Notes: generated by a model from the letters alone, not told the origin. Positions 17,060 to 25,408 are shown, numbered from the stretch's first letter. The stretch: 64,000 nt of DNA from Schlegelella_A sp965246805 (GCA_965246805.1 CBDFFO010000006.1:372001-436000); one strand, 5' to 3'. Made by a program: numbers and translations.

Positions 17060-19513
17060 TCATGCCTTGATCGCCTGGAACTGCCGCGCGTCGACATGCG
17101 CCATCGCCGGCTCGACCCATGGATCGGGTTCGCCGTCGAGCGCGAACTGCAGGCGGGCCCAGAGCGCGGCGCGGTTCTCCGCGTCGTCGAGCACCTTCTT
17201 CTTCACGTGGTCCAGACCCACGCGGTTCACGTAGTGCACGGTGCGCTCGAGGTACCAGCCTTCCTCGCGATAGATCTGGAGGAACGCGCCCGCCATCTCC
17301 ATCACTTCCGCGGCTGTCTTCACCTTGCAAAAGAAGTGAGCCACTTCGGTCTTGATGCCGCCGTTGCCGGCCACGTACATCTCCCAGCCCGAGTCGACGC
17401 CGATGATGCCCACGTCCTTGATGCCGCTCTCCGCGCAGTTGCGCGGGCAACCCGACACCGCGAGCTTCACCTTGTGCGGCGAGTACATCGCCCAGAGCGC
17501 GCGCTCCAGGTCCTTGCCCATCTGAGTCGAGTCCTGCGTGCCGAAGCGGCACCACTCGCTGCCGACGCAGGTCTTCACCGTGCGCAACGACTTCGCGTAC
17601 GCGAAGCCGCTCGGCATGCCGATGTCGGCCCACACGCCCGCGAGGTCTTCCTTCTTCACGCCGAGCAGGTCGATGCGCTGGCCACCGGTCAACTTCACGG
17701 TCGGGATCTTGTACTTGTCGGCCGCGTTGGCGATGCGGCGCAGCTCGTCGGGGGTGGTGTGGCCGCCCCACATGCGCGGGATCACCGAGTAGGTGCCGTC
17801 TTTTTGGATGTTGGCGTGGCTGCGTTCGTTGATGAAGCGGCTCTGCGGGTCGTCGACGGCTTCCTTCGGCCACGTGCTGATGAGGTAGTAGTTGACCGCC
17901 GGCCGGCAGGTCGCGCAGCCGTTGGGTGTGCGCCAACCGAGGCCTTCGTACACCTCGGCATGCGTGAGCGTCTTCTGCGCGCGGATGTAGTCGCGCACCT
18001 CCTGGTGGTTCGCGTCAGCGCAGCCGCACACGGCCTTCTTTTTCGGCGTGGCCGAGTAGTCGCCGCCGGCCGTGAACATCAAGAGCTGCTCCACCAGGCC
18101 GGTGCACGAGCCGCAGCTCGCGCTCGCCTTGGTGTGCGTTTTCACCTCGTCGAGCGTGAAGAGTCCCTTCTCCTTGATGGCCTTGCAGATCGTGCCCTTG
18201 CTGACGCCGTTGCAGCCGCACACCTCGGCGGCGTCGGGCATCGTCGCGGCACTGTGGTGGCCTTCATGGCCGGCGTCGCCGAGGTTCGATTCGCCGAACA
18301 TGAGCTTGTCGCGGATATCGCTCAAGGTGCGGCCGTCGCGCAGCAGCTTGAAGTACCAGCTGCCGTCGACCGTGTCGCCGTAGAGCACCGCGCCGACGAG
18401 CTTGTCGTCCTTGATGACGAGCTTTTTGTAGACGCCGCCGAACGGGTCGCTCATCACGATCTCTTCGGTGCCCTCGCCGCCCATGAAGTTGCCGGCCGAG
18501 AAGAGGTCGATGCCGGTCACCTTCAGCTTGGTCGACGTGGTCGAGCCGAGGTAGCGGCCGATGCCGAACTGCGCGAGGTGGTTGGCGGCCACGCGAGCCT
18601 GCTCGAAGAGCGGCGCGACCAGTCCGTACGCGATGCCGCGATGCGCAGCGCATTCGCCCACCGAGTAGATGCGCGCGTCGGTGACCGTCTGCATCGTGTC
18701 GTTGACGACAATGCCGCGGCTGCAATGGATGCGCATCGATTCCGCGAGCGCCGTGTTGGGGCGGATGCCGACGGCCATCACGACGAGGTCGGCCGCGACC
18801 TCGGTGCGGTCCTTGAATTTGACACACTTCACGCGGCCCTGCTCGTCGCCAATGAGGGCCTCGGTCTGCGCGCCGAGCAGGAACTTCAGCCCGCGTTCCT
18901 CGAGCGACTTGCGCAGCAAGCCACCCGCCACGTCGTCGAGCTGCCGTTCCATCAGCCACGCGTTGACGTGCACCACCGTCACCGACATGCCGCGCAGCAT
19001 CAGCCCGTTCGCCGCCTCGAGCCCGAGCAGGCCACCCCCGATCACGACCGCATTCCGGTGCGTCTTCGCGGTCTCGATCATCGTGTGGGTGTCGGCGATG
19101 TCTCGATACGCGATCACGCCGTCCAGGTCCTTGCCGGGCACGGGCAGCATGAAAGGGTTCGAGCCGGTACACAGCAGCAACCGGTCGTAGCGCGCCTCGA
19201 CGACGCTGCCGCCTTCCGGGCCCTGGCCTTCCGCACGCACGACCCGCTTCAAGCGGTCGACCGAGGTCACCGTCATGCTGGTGTGCAGCGTGATGCCGTT
19301 CTCGGCGTACCACTCGCGCGGGTTGAGGATGATGTCGTCGACCGTCTGCTCGCCCGCGAGCACCGGCGACAGCAGGATGCGGTTGTAGTTCGGATGCGGC
19401 TCGGTGCCGAACACGGTGATGTCGTAGAGGTCGGGCGCGAGCTTCAGCAACTCTTCCAGCACCCGCACACCCGCCATGCCATTGCCGACCAGCACCAGTT
19501 TCATCTTGTCCAT
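17060..19513 (-). CDS. nirB: Nitrite reductase (NADH) large subunit
   Basis: An 817-residue cytoplasmic siroheme enzyme making ammonium from nitrite. Domains in order: an FAD/NAD(P)H oxidoreductase (VLVGNGMAG near residue 6, VVIGGGLLGLEAANGL near 150), BFD-like [2Fe-2S] segments (CGCNGVSKGTICKAI and CGSCTGLVEQLL, then NGCATCRP), and a nitrite/sulfite reductase half with the siroheme/[4Fe-4S] ligands CVGSEWCRFG and GCPRNCAESG. The start MDKMKLVLVG is preferred to an upstream in-frame ATG because the Rossmann strand begins there. Confidence 0.93.
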   Translation of the reverse strand: MDKMKLVLVGNGMAGVRVLEELLKLAPDLYDITVFGTEPHPNYNRILLSPVLAGEQTVDDIILNPREWYAENGITLHTSMTVTSVDRLKRVVRAEGQGPEGGSVVEARYDRLLLCTGSNPFMLPVPGKDLDGVIAYRDIADTHTMIETAKTHRNAVVIGGGLLGLEAANGLMLRGMSVTVVHVNAWLMERQLDDVAGGLLRKSLEERGLKFLLGAQTEALIGDEQGRVKCVKFKDRTEVAADLVVMAVGIRPNTALAESMRIHCSRGIVVNDTMQTVTDARIYSVGECAAHRGIAYGLVAPLFEQARVAANHLAQFGIGRYLGSTTSTKLKVTGIDLFSAGNFMGGEGTEEIVMSDPFGGVYKKLVIKDDKLVGAVLYGDTVDGSWYFKLLRDGRTLSDIRDKLMFGESNLGDAGHEGHHSAATMPDAAEVCGCNGVSKGTICKAIKEKGLFTLDEVKTHTKASASCGSCTGLVEQLLMFTAGGDYSATPKKKAVCGCADANHQEVRDYIRAQKTLTHAEVYEGLGWRTPNGCATCRPAVNYYLISTWPKEAVDDPQSRFINERSHANIQKDGTYSVIPRMWGGHTTPDELRRIANAADKYKIPTVKLTGGQRIDLLGVKKEDLAGVWADIGMPSGFAYAKSLRTVKTCVGSEWCRFGTQDSTQMGKDLERALWAMYSPHKVKLAVSGCPRNCAESGIKDVGIIGVDSGWEMYVAGNGGIKTEVAHFFCKVKTAAEVMEMAGAFLQIYREEGWYLERTVHYVNRVGLDHVKKKVLDDAENRAALWARLQFALDGEPDPWVEPAMAHVDARQFQAIKA

Positions 19514-19565
19514 GCGTGGCTCTAATGCGTTGGCTTCAAACGCCAGGTGATCGTCGGCAAGGGGC

Positions 19566-20522
19566 TCAGATGTACAGCGCGAGAACCGCGCGCAGCCGAC
19601 CTTCGAGGACAACCGGAATCGCCGCCAGCGTCAACGCCTCGCCGCCGTCGCTCTGGGTGTGCCCCGGCTTCGTCACGCCCTCGGCCACGGCCGGCACCCC
19701 GGTCAGGAAGGCTTGCCCGATCGGCCCTTCGCCGCGCAGCACAGCATGGTCGCGGTCGGCGCCGAGCACGCCGTCGATCTCGTCGAAGCCAGAGCTGCGC
19801 AGCAACGCCTGACGTGACGCGTCAGTCGCCCAGATCTCGATGCGTTCGGCGATCGGCGTCGCCAGCGCCGACAGGAACGCCATCACATAAAACGCATGGC
19901 CCGGCGTCGAGCACGGCAGCGCGAAGCCGCGGTTGATGCCGACCTTCACCGCGCTGTCGCCGCGCAGAAAGCCCGAGCCCTTGCCCAGATTCTCGATGAA
20001 GACCGGCCCCGCGGCTTCCCACGCCAGGCCCGGCAGGCCGATGCCGCGCCGGAAGCTGGTGCTGCGCGAGATGAACTCGAACGCGTCGCCGGTGTTGCCG
20101 TAGTAGCCGTCGGCGAGTGTCATGTCGTATGACTCGTCGGGGTCGTTCTTCCAGAGCTCGATCGCGCCCGCCCGTTCGGCGCCGGCCGCGCACTCGCGGA
20201 CATCTTTGTTTTCGCCGCAGAAGATCACCAGCACCGAGGTGAGGAAGTCGCCCGCGAAGATCGGCACCGCGATGCCGCAGGTGAGACCGTCGGCACGTGC
20301 CGCGGCGATGCGACGGAAGTACGAGCCTTCGAATTCCTTCAGCACCACCGGATGGCCAAGCTCCCAGGCCTGGCCCGGCAGGCCTTCGCCGCGGCCGAAG
20401 CAGAGGCTCCTGCTCGCTGCCTCGAAACGCTTCGCCGCGCCATAGTGGCCGCCACCGAACTCGAGAATGCTGCGGTCGTTGCTCGGCAGCCAGTACTCAA
20501 CCGCACGAATGAACGTGTTCAT
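19566..20522 (-). CDS. GAF-like sensor protein in the nitrate operon
   Basis: A 318-residue soluble protein with a motif of the GAF fold repeated three times: GRGEGLPGQAW (residues 43-53), RRGIGLPGLAW (158-168) and LRGEGPIGQAF (262-272). Each copy is followed by a hydrophobic strand. No DNA-binding, kinase or cyclase part is visible, so if it senses something the output must be by protein contact. It sits between the nitrate transporter ATPase and nirB, on the same strand with gaps of 34 and 52 bases. A role in nitrate or redox sensing is inferred from place only. Confidence 0.7.
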   Translation of the reverse strand: MNTFIRAVEYWLPSNDRSILEFGGGHYGAAKRFEAASRSLCFGRGEGLPGQAWELGHPVVLKEFEGSYFRRIAAARADGLTCGIAVPIFAGDFLTSVLVIFCGENKDVRECAAGAERAGAIELWKNDPDESYDMTLADGYYGNTGDAFEFISRSTSFRRGIGLPGLAWEAAGPVFIENLGKGSGFLRGDSAVKVGINRGFALPCSTPGHAFYVMAFLSALATPIAERIEIWATDASRQALLRSSGFDEIDGVLGADRDHAVLRGEGPIGQAFLTGVPAVAEGVTKPGHTQSDGGEALTLAAIPVVLEGRLRAVLALYI

Positions 20523-20556
20523 GGATGTTGGATCTGCGTGGTGCCGTGAACGGTGC

Positions 20557-21405
20557 TCATGCCGCCTTCTCGACGTGGCCCTGACGCGTGTACAGGAAGT
20601 CGATCACGGCCTTGCGGTAATGCACGTAGCCGCGGTCTTCCGCGAGCTCGACGCGGTTGCGCGGGCGCGGCAGGTTGATGCGCAGGATCTCGCCGATCGT
20701 AGCTGACGGGCCGTTGGTCATCATCACGATCTTGTCGGAGAGCAGCACGGCCTCGTCGACGTCGTGCGTGACCATCACCACCGTGCTCTCGGTCTTCTGC
20801 ACGATCGCGAGCAGCTCGTCTTGCAGCCGCGCGCGGGTCAGCGCGTCGAGCGCCCCGAACGGCTCGTCCATCAGCAGCACCTTCGGCTCCATCGCCAACG
20901 CGCGCGCGATGCCGACGCGCTGCTTCATGCCGCCCGAGATCTCGCCCGGCCGCTTTTGCGCCGCCGGTGTGAGGCCAACGAGTGCCAGCGCGGCCTCGGT
21001 GCGCGCCTTCAGCTGCGCCTTGCTTTCGGTCTTCGCGAACACGCGTTCGACGCCGAGGTGGATGTTGTCGAAGCACGTGAGCCACGGCAGCAGCGAGTGG
21101 TTCTGGAACACCACGGCGCGCTCGGGGCCGGGGCCGGCGATTTCACGCCCGGCGCAGATCAGCGCGCCCTGCGTCGGCCGGGTCAGGCCCGCGATGAGGT
21201 TGAGCAGCGTCGACTTGCCACAGCCCGAGTGCCCGATCAGCGCGACGAACTCGCCCTTCGCGACCGTGAGGTTGATGTCGCGCAGCGCCTGGAAGCTGCC
21301 CTTCGCGGTCTTGAACGTCTGCCCGACGTTGTTGACGTCGATGAATTTCAGGTTCGCCTTGTCGGAGGCGTTCACCACTGGCGACGAGATCGACGACGCG
21401 ATCAT
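20557..21405 (-). CDS. nrtD: Nitrate ABC transporter ATP-binding protein
   Basis: A 282-residue ABC ATPase of the NrtD/SsuB/TauB group. Walker A is GHSGCGKST, the Q-loop region is VVFQNHSLLPWLT, the signature is ISGGMKQRVGIARAL and Walker B is VLLMDEPFGALDAL. The extra NrtA-like sensor domain of cyanobacterial NrtC is absent. The ATG overlaps the nrtB stop (ATGA). It energises NrtB import of nitrate. Confidence 0.9.
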   Translation of the reverse strand: MIASSISSPVVNASDKANLKFIDVNNVGQTFKTAKGSFQALRDINLTVAKGEFVALIGHSGCGKSTLLNLIAGLTRPTQGALICAGREIAGPGPERAVVFQNHSLLPWLTCFDNIHLGVERVFAKTESKAQLKARTEAALALVGLTPAAQKRPGEISGGMKQRVGIARALAMEPKVLLMDEPFGALDALTRARLQDELLAIVQKTESTVVMVTHDVDEAVLLSDKIVMMTNGPSATIGEILRINLPRPRNRVELAEDRGYVHYRKAVIDFLYTRQGHVEKAA

Positions 21406-22358
21406 GATTTCACCTCTTCGAATGTGAACGCCGTCGCGACCTTGATGAGCGCGTACTCGAGCAACAGCCCGACGATGCCGATCACGAAGATCGCGATGAT
21501 GATGTTGGCGACGTTGAGGTTGTTCCACTCGTCCCAGAGCCAGAAGCCGATGCCGACGCCGCCGGTCAGCATCTCGGCCGCGACGATCACGAGCCACGCG
21601 GTGCCTACCGCGAGACGCACGCCGGTGAGCAGGTACGGCAGCACCGCGGGAAAGAGGATCTTCGTGAGGATCTTCCACTCGGAAAGATTCAGCACCCGCG
21701 CGACGTTCATGTAGTCGGCCGGCACGCGCTGCACGCCGACGGCGGTGTTGATGATCATCGGCCAGATCGAGCAGATGAAGATGGTCCAGATGGCGGCCGG
21801 GTTGGCGGCCTTGAACACCAGCAGGCCGATCGGCAGCCACGCGAGCGGCGAGACCGGCCGCAGCAGGCTGATGAGCGGGTTGAACATCCGCGACAGGAAG
21901 TTGAAGCGCCCGATCGCGAAGCCGGCCGGAATGCCGACCGCAGCGGCCAGGCCGAAGCCCAATGCCACGCGCTGCAGCGACGCGAGAATGTTCCAGCCCA
22001 CCCCCTGGTCGTTCGGGTTCTTGCGATAGAACGGATCGCTGAACACCTTCAGCGCCTGTTCCCACGTTGCGTACGGCGTCGGAAAGTTGTTGGTGCTCTT
22101 GACGGCGATCAGCTCCCACACCAGCACGAGGAGCGCGAAGCCGAGCAGCGGTGGCAGCACCCGCAGCCAGAACGCGCCGAGGTTGATGCGCGCGCGCGGC
22201 GCGTTCGCCGGCTCGGCGATGGGTGCGGCAGCGCCCGGCGCCGTCGCGCCCATCGCCGCGGGGGCCGGGCGGAAGCCCTTGACCGCGATCGGCGAGTCGT
22301 CGTTCGCCGCATCGATCGGCGGCGGGTTCAGGGGGGAGTGAAATACGGCGCTGACCAT
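21402..22358 (-). CDS. nrtB: Nitrate ABC transporter permease
   Basis: A 318-residue inner-membrane permease. About 60 Ala/Pro-rich N-terminal residues precede the first helix (LPPLLGFALLVLVWELIAV). Nitrate-type permease features are NPLISLLRPVSPLAWLPIGLL and, in the coupling region, LPYLLTGVRLAVGTAWLVIV with AAEML. Spacing to nrtA is 12 bases. It forms the membrane channel fed by NrtA. Confidence 0.9.
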   Translation of the reverse strand: MVSAVFHSPLNPPPIDAANDDSPIAVKGFRPAPAAMGATAPGAAAPIAEPANAPRARINLGAFWLRVLPPLLGFALLVLVWELIAVKSTNNFPTPYATWEQALKVFSDPFYRKNPNDQGVGWNILASLQRVALGFGLAAAVGIPAGFAIGRFNFLSRMFNPLISLLRPVSPLAWLPIGLLVFKAANPAAIWTIFICSIWPMIINTAVGVQRVPADYMNVARVLNLSEWKILTKILFPAVLPYLLTGVRLAVGTAWLVIVAAEMLTGGVGIGFWLWDEWNNLNVANIIIAIFVIGIVGLLLEYALIKVATAFTFEEVKS

Positions 22359-22370
22359 GGTCCGGTCTCC

Positions 22371-23615
22371 TTACACGCGTACCTTGAACGAGTCGGCGTA
22401 ACCCTTCGGGTCCTTGCCGTCCCAGACCTTGCCGTCGAAGAGCTTGGAGGAGCGCATCGGATCCTTCGGCACGTTCACACCTACCTGCGACGCCGCTTCC
22501 TTGTACAGATCGATCTGGTTGATCTGCCTGGCCGCGGCGAGGTAATCGGGGTGTTCCTTCAAGAGGCCCCAGCGCTTGTGCTGGGTCGAGAACCACATGC
22601 CGTCGGACAGGTACGGGAAGTTGACGGCCCCGTCGTTGAAGAACTTCATGTGGTTCGCGTCGTCCCAGGTCTTGCCCATGCCGTTTTGGTAGCGGCCGAG
22701 AATGCGCTGGTTGATCGCGTCGACCCCGGTGTTCACGTAGGCCTTGTCGGCGATCGTGTCGGCCATCTTGTTCTTGTTCTGCAGGCCGGAGTCGATCCAG
22801 CGGCCCGCCTCGAGCACGGCCATGATCGCGGCGCGGCAGGTGTTCGGGTACTTCTTCGTGAACTCGCCGGAGGTGCCGAGCACCTTCTCGGGGTGGTCTT
22901 TCCAGATGTCCTGGGTGGTGATCGCGGTGATGCCGATGCCGTCCATGATCACGCGGTGGTTCCACGGCTCGCCGACACAGAAGCCGTCCATGTTGCCGAC
23001 GCGCATGTTGGCCGGCATCTGCGGCGGCGGCACCGTGATGACCTTGGCGTCGTTGAACGGGTTGATGCCGGCCGAGGCCATCCAGTAGTAGAGCCACATC
23101 GCGTGGGTGCCGGTCGGGAAGGTTTGCGCGAAGGTGTATTCGCGTTTCTCGGCCGCCATCAGCTTGGCGAGCGACGGCGCATCGACCGCGCCCTTGTCGG
23201 CGAGCTTCTTCGAGAGCGAGATCGCCTGGCCGTTGTTGTTGAGGGTCATGAGCACGGCCATGTCCTTCTTCGGGCCGGCGACGCCGAGGTGCACGCCGTA
23301 GACGAGCCCGTACAGCACGTGTGCCATGTCGAGGTCGCCGTTGACGAGCTTGTCGCGCACGCCGGCCCACGAGGCTTCCTTGCTGAGCACGAACTTGACG
23401 CCGTACTTCTCGTCGAACTTCAACACCGACGCCATCACCACCGACGCGCAGTCGGTGAGCGGGATGAAGCCGATCTTCACTTCTTTCTTCTCTGGCGCAT
23501 CGGAGCCCGCGGCCCAGGCGCCGGGCGAGGTGGTGGCGAGGGCCGCGGCCGTCGCCACCGTGCCCTTGATGAAACTCCGGCGCTCTTCGCTCATCGGTTC
23601 CTCTCGCGTGGTCAT
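22371..23615 (-). CDS. nrtA: Nitrate-binding protein of the ABC importer
   Basis: A 414-residue exported binding protein with a twin-arginine leader (EERRSFIKG, then an Ala-rich stretch ending GAWA). The mature start is KKEVKIGFIPLTDCASVVMA, the NrtA/NasS ligand fold. Three in-frame ATGs exist. ATG 23615 is chosen because AAGGA lies nine bases before it, while ATG 23624 abuts that ribosome site and ATG 23594 lacks one. First gene of the operon, behind the regulated leader at 23616-23791. NasS is a relative of NrtA without a signal, so this exported protein is the transporter component. Confidence 0.9.
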   Translation of the reverse strand: MTTREEPMSEERRSFIKGTVATAAALATTSPGAWAAGSDAPEKKEVKIGFIPLTDCASVVMASVLKFDEKYGVKFVLSKEASWAGVRDKLVNGDLDMAHVLYGLVYGVHLGVAGPKKDMAVLMTLNNNGQAISLSKKLADKGAVDAPSLAKLMAAEKREYTFAQTFPTGTHAMWLYYWMASAGINPFNDAKVITVPPPQMPANMRVGNMDGFCVGEPWNHRVIMDGIGITAITTQDIWKDHPEKVLGTSGEFTKKYPNTCRAAIMAVLEAGRWIDSGLQNKNKMADTIADKAYVNTGVDAINQRILGRYQNGMGKTWDDANHMKFFNDGAVNFPYLSDGMWFSTQHKRWGLLKEHPDYLAAARQINQIDLYKEAASQVGVNVPKDPMRSSKLFDGKVWDGKDPKGYADSFKVRV

Positions 23616-23650
23616 GGGGTCCATTCCTTCGGATGCTGAAACTGGAAACA

Positions 23651-23675
23651 GAAAGCAGAAAGCAGAAAGCAGAAA
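23651..23675 (-). repeat. Tandem heptamer repeat forming the attenuator T-rich tail
   Basis: On the plus strand gaaagca is repeated three times plus a partial fourth. In the transcript it reads as UUUCUGC repeats directly after the attenuator hairpin. Copy number could vary by slippage and change termination strength. Confidence 0.75.
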
Positions 23676-23740
23676 GGCGTCGCGATCAACTGCCCCCGGC
23701 ACGCGCGCACGCGTGCTCGAAGCAAACTGATCGGACGCCT
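23675..23740 (-). terminator. Attenuator hairpin in the nrtA leader
   Basis: In the RNA the 5' arm AGGCGUC-CGAUCA (23740-23728) pairs with UGAUCG-c-GACGCCU (23687-23675), 13 pairs with one bulged C. The loop contains an inner GCACGCGUGC palindrome. U-rich heptamers follow. The 5' arm shares bases 23731-23740 with the second ANTAR hairpin, so the two structures exclude each other. This is the arrangement expected for NasT antitermination. Confidence 0.75.
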
Positions 23741-23748
23741 TTGCCCGA
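23731..23748 (-). promoter_or_regulatory. ANTAR-binding RNA hairpin P2
   Basis: The RNA UCGGGC-AAAGGC-GUCCGA forms a 6-pair stem (one G-U) closing a six-base loop. The loop has A at position 1 and G at position 4, the signature recognised by ANTAR domains. It lies 16 bases after P1. Confidence 0.8.
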
Positions 23749-23764
23749 ACCTCTAACCGGTGGA

Positions 23765-23782
23765 GACCACGCCGTTGCGGCC
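23765..23782 (-). promoter_or_regulatory. ANTAR-binding RNA hairpin P1
   Basis: The RNA GGCCGC-AACGGC-GUGGUC forms a 6-pair stem (two G-U) closing a six-base loop, again with A1 and G4. It begins about nine bases after the predicted transcription start. P1 and P2 together are the two-hairpin target described for NasR, NasT and EutV regulators. Confidence 0.8.
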
Positions 23783-23800
23783 TTCTTTGCAGCGTAGCCA

Positions 23801-23817
23801 TGCACGCAACGTGCCAA
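23801..23817 (-). promoter_or_regulatory. Sigma-54 promoter of the nrtA operon
   Basis: Minus-strand TTGGCACGTTGCGTGCA has the invariant GG (23815-23814) and GC (23803-23802) with exactly ten bases between. It matches TGGCACG fully and TTGCA with one mismatch. Predicted start of transcription is near 23791, just before hairpin P1. Confidence 0.85.
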
Positions 23818-23856
23818 GCGAAAACCCGGCTTTTCGCGCGCTGACGGCGTGGTCGC

Positions 23857-23873
23857 TGCACCGCAATGCTGCA
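23857..23873 (-). promoter_or_regulatory. NtrC-like enhancer site
   Basis: Minus-strand TGCAGC-attgc-GGTGCA is 17 bases long and fits the NtrC consensus TGCACC-N5-GGTGCA with one mismatch. Its centre is about 74 bases before the predicted start. This fits nitrogen-limitation control of the sigma-54 promoter. Confidence 0.65.
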
Positions 23874-23884
23874 ACGCACCAACC

Positions 23885-24514
23885 TCAGGCATTCGGGCGG
23901 AGCAACGCCTGAGCGTCGATCACGCTTTCGGCGATGTCGACGAGGCGCTTGCCGCGATCCATCGCGAGCTTGCGCAAACGTTTGTATGCGGCGTCTTCAT
24001 TGAGACCGGTTTCGGCCATCAACACTCCTTTTGCGCGTTCGATGGTCTTGCGGCCGGCCAGTTGCTGCTCGGCCTTGTCGAGTTGCGCACGCAGCGCGGC
24101 GTGTTGTTCGAAGCGCACGATGGCAACCTGCAGAACAGGCTCCAGCCGCTCCGGCTGAAGGCCTGCTACGACGTATGCGCTCACGCCAGCGCGCAATGCG
24201 CGGTGCATCGGGCCCTGGCTCGTGTCTTCCGCAAACACCACCACGGGCTTCGGGTTCTGGCTCGACAGCGTCGCGAGGTTTTCCAGCGTGTCGCGCGTCG
24301 GCGAGTCGCTGTCGACGATCACCACGTCGGGCTTCAGGCGTTGCACGCAATCGTGGATCAGGGTGGCCGAGTCGATCACGCCGACCACCTCGTGGCCTTG
24401 CCGCGTCAACTCCTCGCGGATCGCGTGCACGCGGTGCGCGCCGTCGTCGATCAGCAGCACGCGGAGGTGGCGAAGCGGAAGCGTGTCGATCTCGGCCTGC
24501 GGGTCCATGGGCAT
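23885..24514 (-). CDS. nasT: ANTAR-domain antiterminator response regulator
   Basis: A 209-residue regulator with an N-terminal receiver-like domain (LRVLLIDDGAHRV near residue 15, VVIVDSDSP with the Asp near residue 62) and a C-terminal ANTAR RNA-binding domain. The ANTAR part reads ALRAQLDKAEQQLAGRKTIE and then RAKGVLMAETGLNEDAAYKR, with the conserved A-KG-LM and E-A-Y/F-LR pattern. It is encoded immediately upstream of the nrtA leader that contains its expected RNA target. ATG 24514 follows GAGGA closely; ATG 24508 is equally possible. The partner NasS is not found in the window. Confidence 0.88.
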   Translation of the reverse strand: MPMDPQAEIDTLPLRHLRVLLIDDGAHRVHAIREELTRQGHEVVGVIDSATLIHDCVQRLKPDVVIVDSDSPTRDTLENLATLSSQNPKPVVVFAEDTSQGPMHRALRAGVSAYVVAGLQPERLEPVLQVAIVRFEQHAALRAQLDKAEQQLAGRKTIERAKGVLMAETGLNEDAAYKRLRKLAMDRGKRLVDIAESVIDAQALLRPNA

Positions 24515-24646
24515 GCGTCCTCGGGTCGGGCGGGTCACCCGTCGACGCGACGCCCATGGCGAGGTTCGGTGCAAGAGGCATGCCGCGGCGGCACGTGCTG
24601 CTAAGGTTTCGCATCTCGACACCGAACGAAAGCCTCACGCGTGCTG

Positions 24647-25408
24647 ATGCGCATCCATCGTCGACACACCTTTTCACGCCACGCGCCCGCGGCGGTGCTC
24701 GGCGTCGTGCTCTGCGGCGCGCTGTCGCCCGAGCTTCACGCGCAATATGCGTCGCCCGCGCCGCAGGTCGTCGCCAAGGCGCCCGGACCGGTATCGACCT
24801 TGTTCGGCATCCCGGTCGGAGCGCGGTTGGGCGCCGAGCCGCTCGTGCCGTGCACGAATGCCGATGCAGCGCTTGCGCAACGCCAGTGCGACGACACCGA
24901 TTCCACCGACGACGCGCGCCGCGCCACCGCGACGGCGCGCATCGGCACCACGCCGGCGCTGCTCGCGGCGCGCCAATGGCGCCTTCTCGCAGTGAAGCTC
25001 AACGACCAGTCGGCCGGCACCGCGTTGCTCGTCGGATCGGCAGGGCGCTCGTTGCCGTTCGACGTGGTGCTCGATGCGCAGGACACCGTGCAGTTCGTCG
25101 CCATCCCGGCGCCCGCGTCGGAACACGATCGCCTGCTCGCGATGCTGAGTGCGAAGTACGGCAAGCCGATGCGCACCGAATCGACCGAATGGAAAGACGC
25201 GCCGGGCGCCGACCCGACGCGCGCGACGCCGAACTACTTCTGGGACTTCGCCAATGTGCGCATCGCGTATCGCTCGGAGGTCGCGCCGGCCACCGGCGGC
25301 GTGCCGATGGCGGTGGGCGAGATCCGCATCGCGCTGCCTGCCTTCGCCGAGGCGCTGAAGGTCGTGCCGCCGTTGCCGGTCGCGCCGGCATCGGCGGTCA
25401 CGCGCTGA
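24647..25408 (+). CDS. Exported protein of unknown function
   Basis: A 253-residue protein with a clear signal peptide (HAPAAVLGVVLCGALSPEL, cleavage near HAQ). Two Cys are near residues 66 and 78 (PCTNAD, QRQCDD). Later it has DRLLAMLSAKYGKPMRTEST followed by WKDAPG. That KYG-P pattern with a following W and aromatic strand is seen in many short periplasmic proteins that are not characterised. It is divergent from nasT and its 3' end overlaps the convergent LysR gene by 11 bases. Confidence 0.6.
   Translation: MRIHRRHTFSRHAPAAVLGVVLCGALSPELHAQYASPAPQVVAKAPGPVSTLFGIPVGARLGAEPLVPCTNADAALAQRQCDDTDSTDDARRATATARIGTTPALLAARQWRLLAVKLNDQSAGTALLVGSAGRSLPFDVVLDAQDTVQFVAIPAPASEHDRLLAMLSAKYGKPMRTESTEWKDAPGADPTRATPNYFWDFANVRIAYRSEVAPATGGVPMAVGEIRIALPAFAEALKVVPPLPVAPASAVTR

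Noticed and set aside
16601..19525. A 974-codon open frame on the plus strand opposite nirB and nirD
   Set aside because: It is antisense to two clearly conserved genes, has no domain I recognise, and long antisense frames arise from the high-GC third codon position.
20557..23370. One 937-codon frame spanning nrtD, nrtB and nrtA on the minus strand
   Set aside because: Only its last 282 codons (the nrtD ATPase) are real. The rest runs out of frame through nrtB and nrtA.
23874..23890. A second GG-N10-GC element near the nasT stop as a sigma-54 promoter
   Set aside because: Only the GG and GC match, TGGCAC does not, and the element at 23801-23817 is far better.
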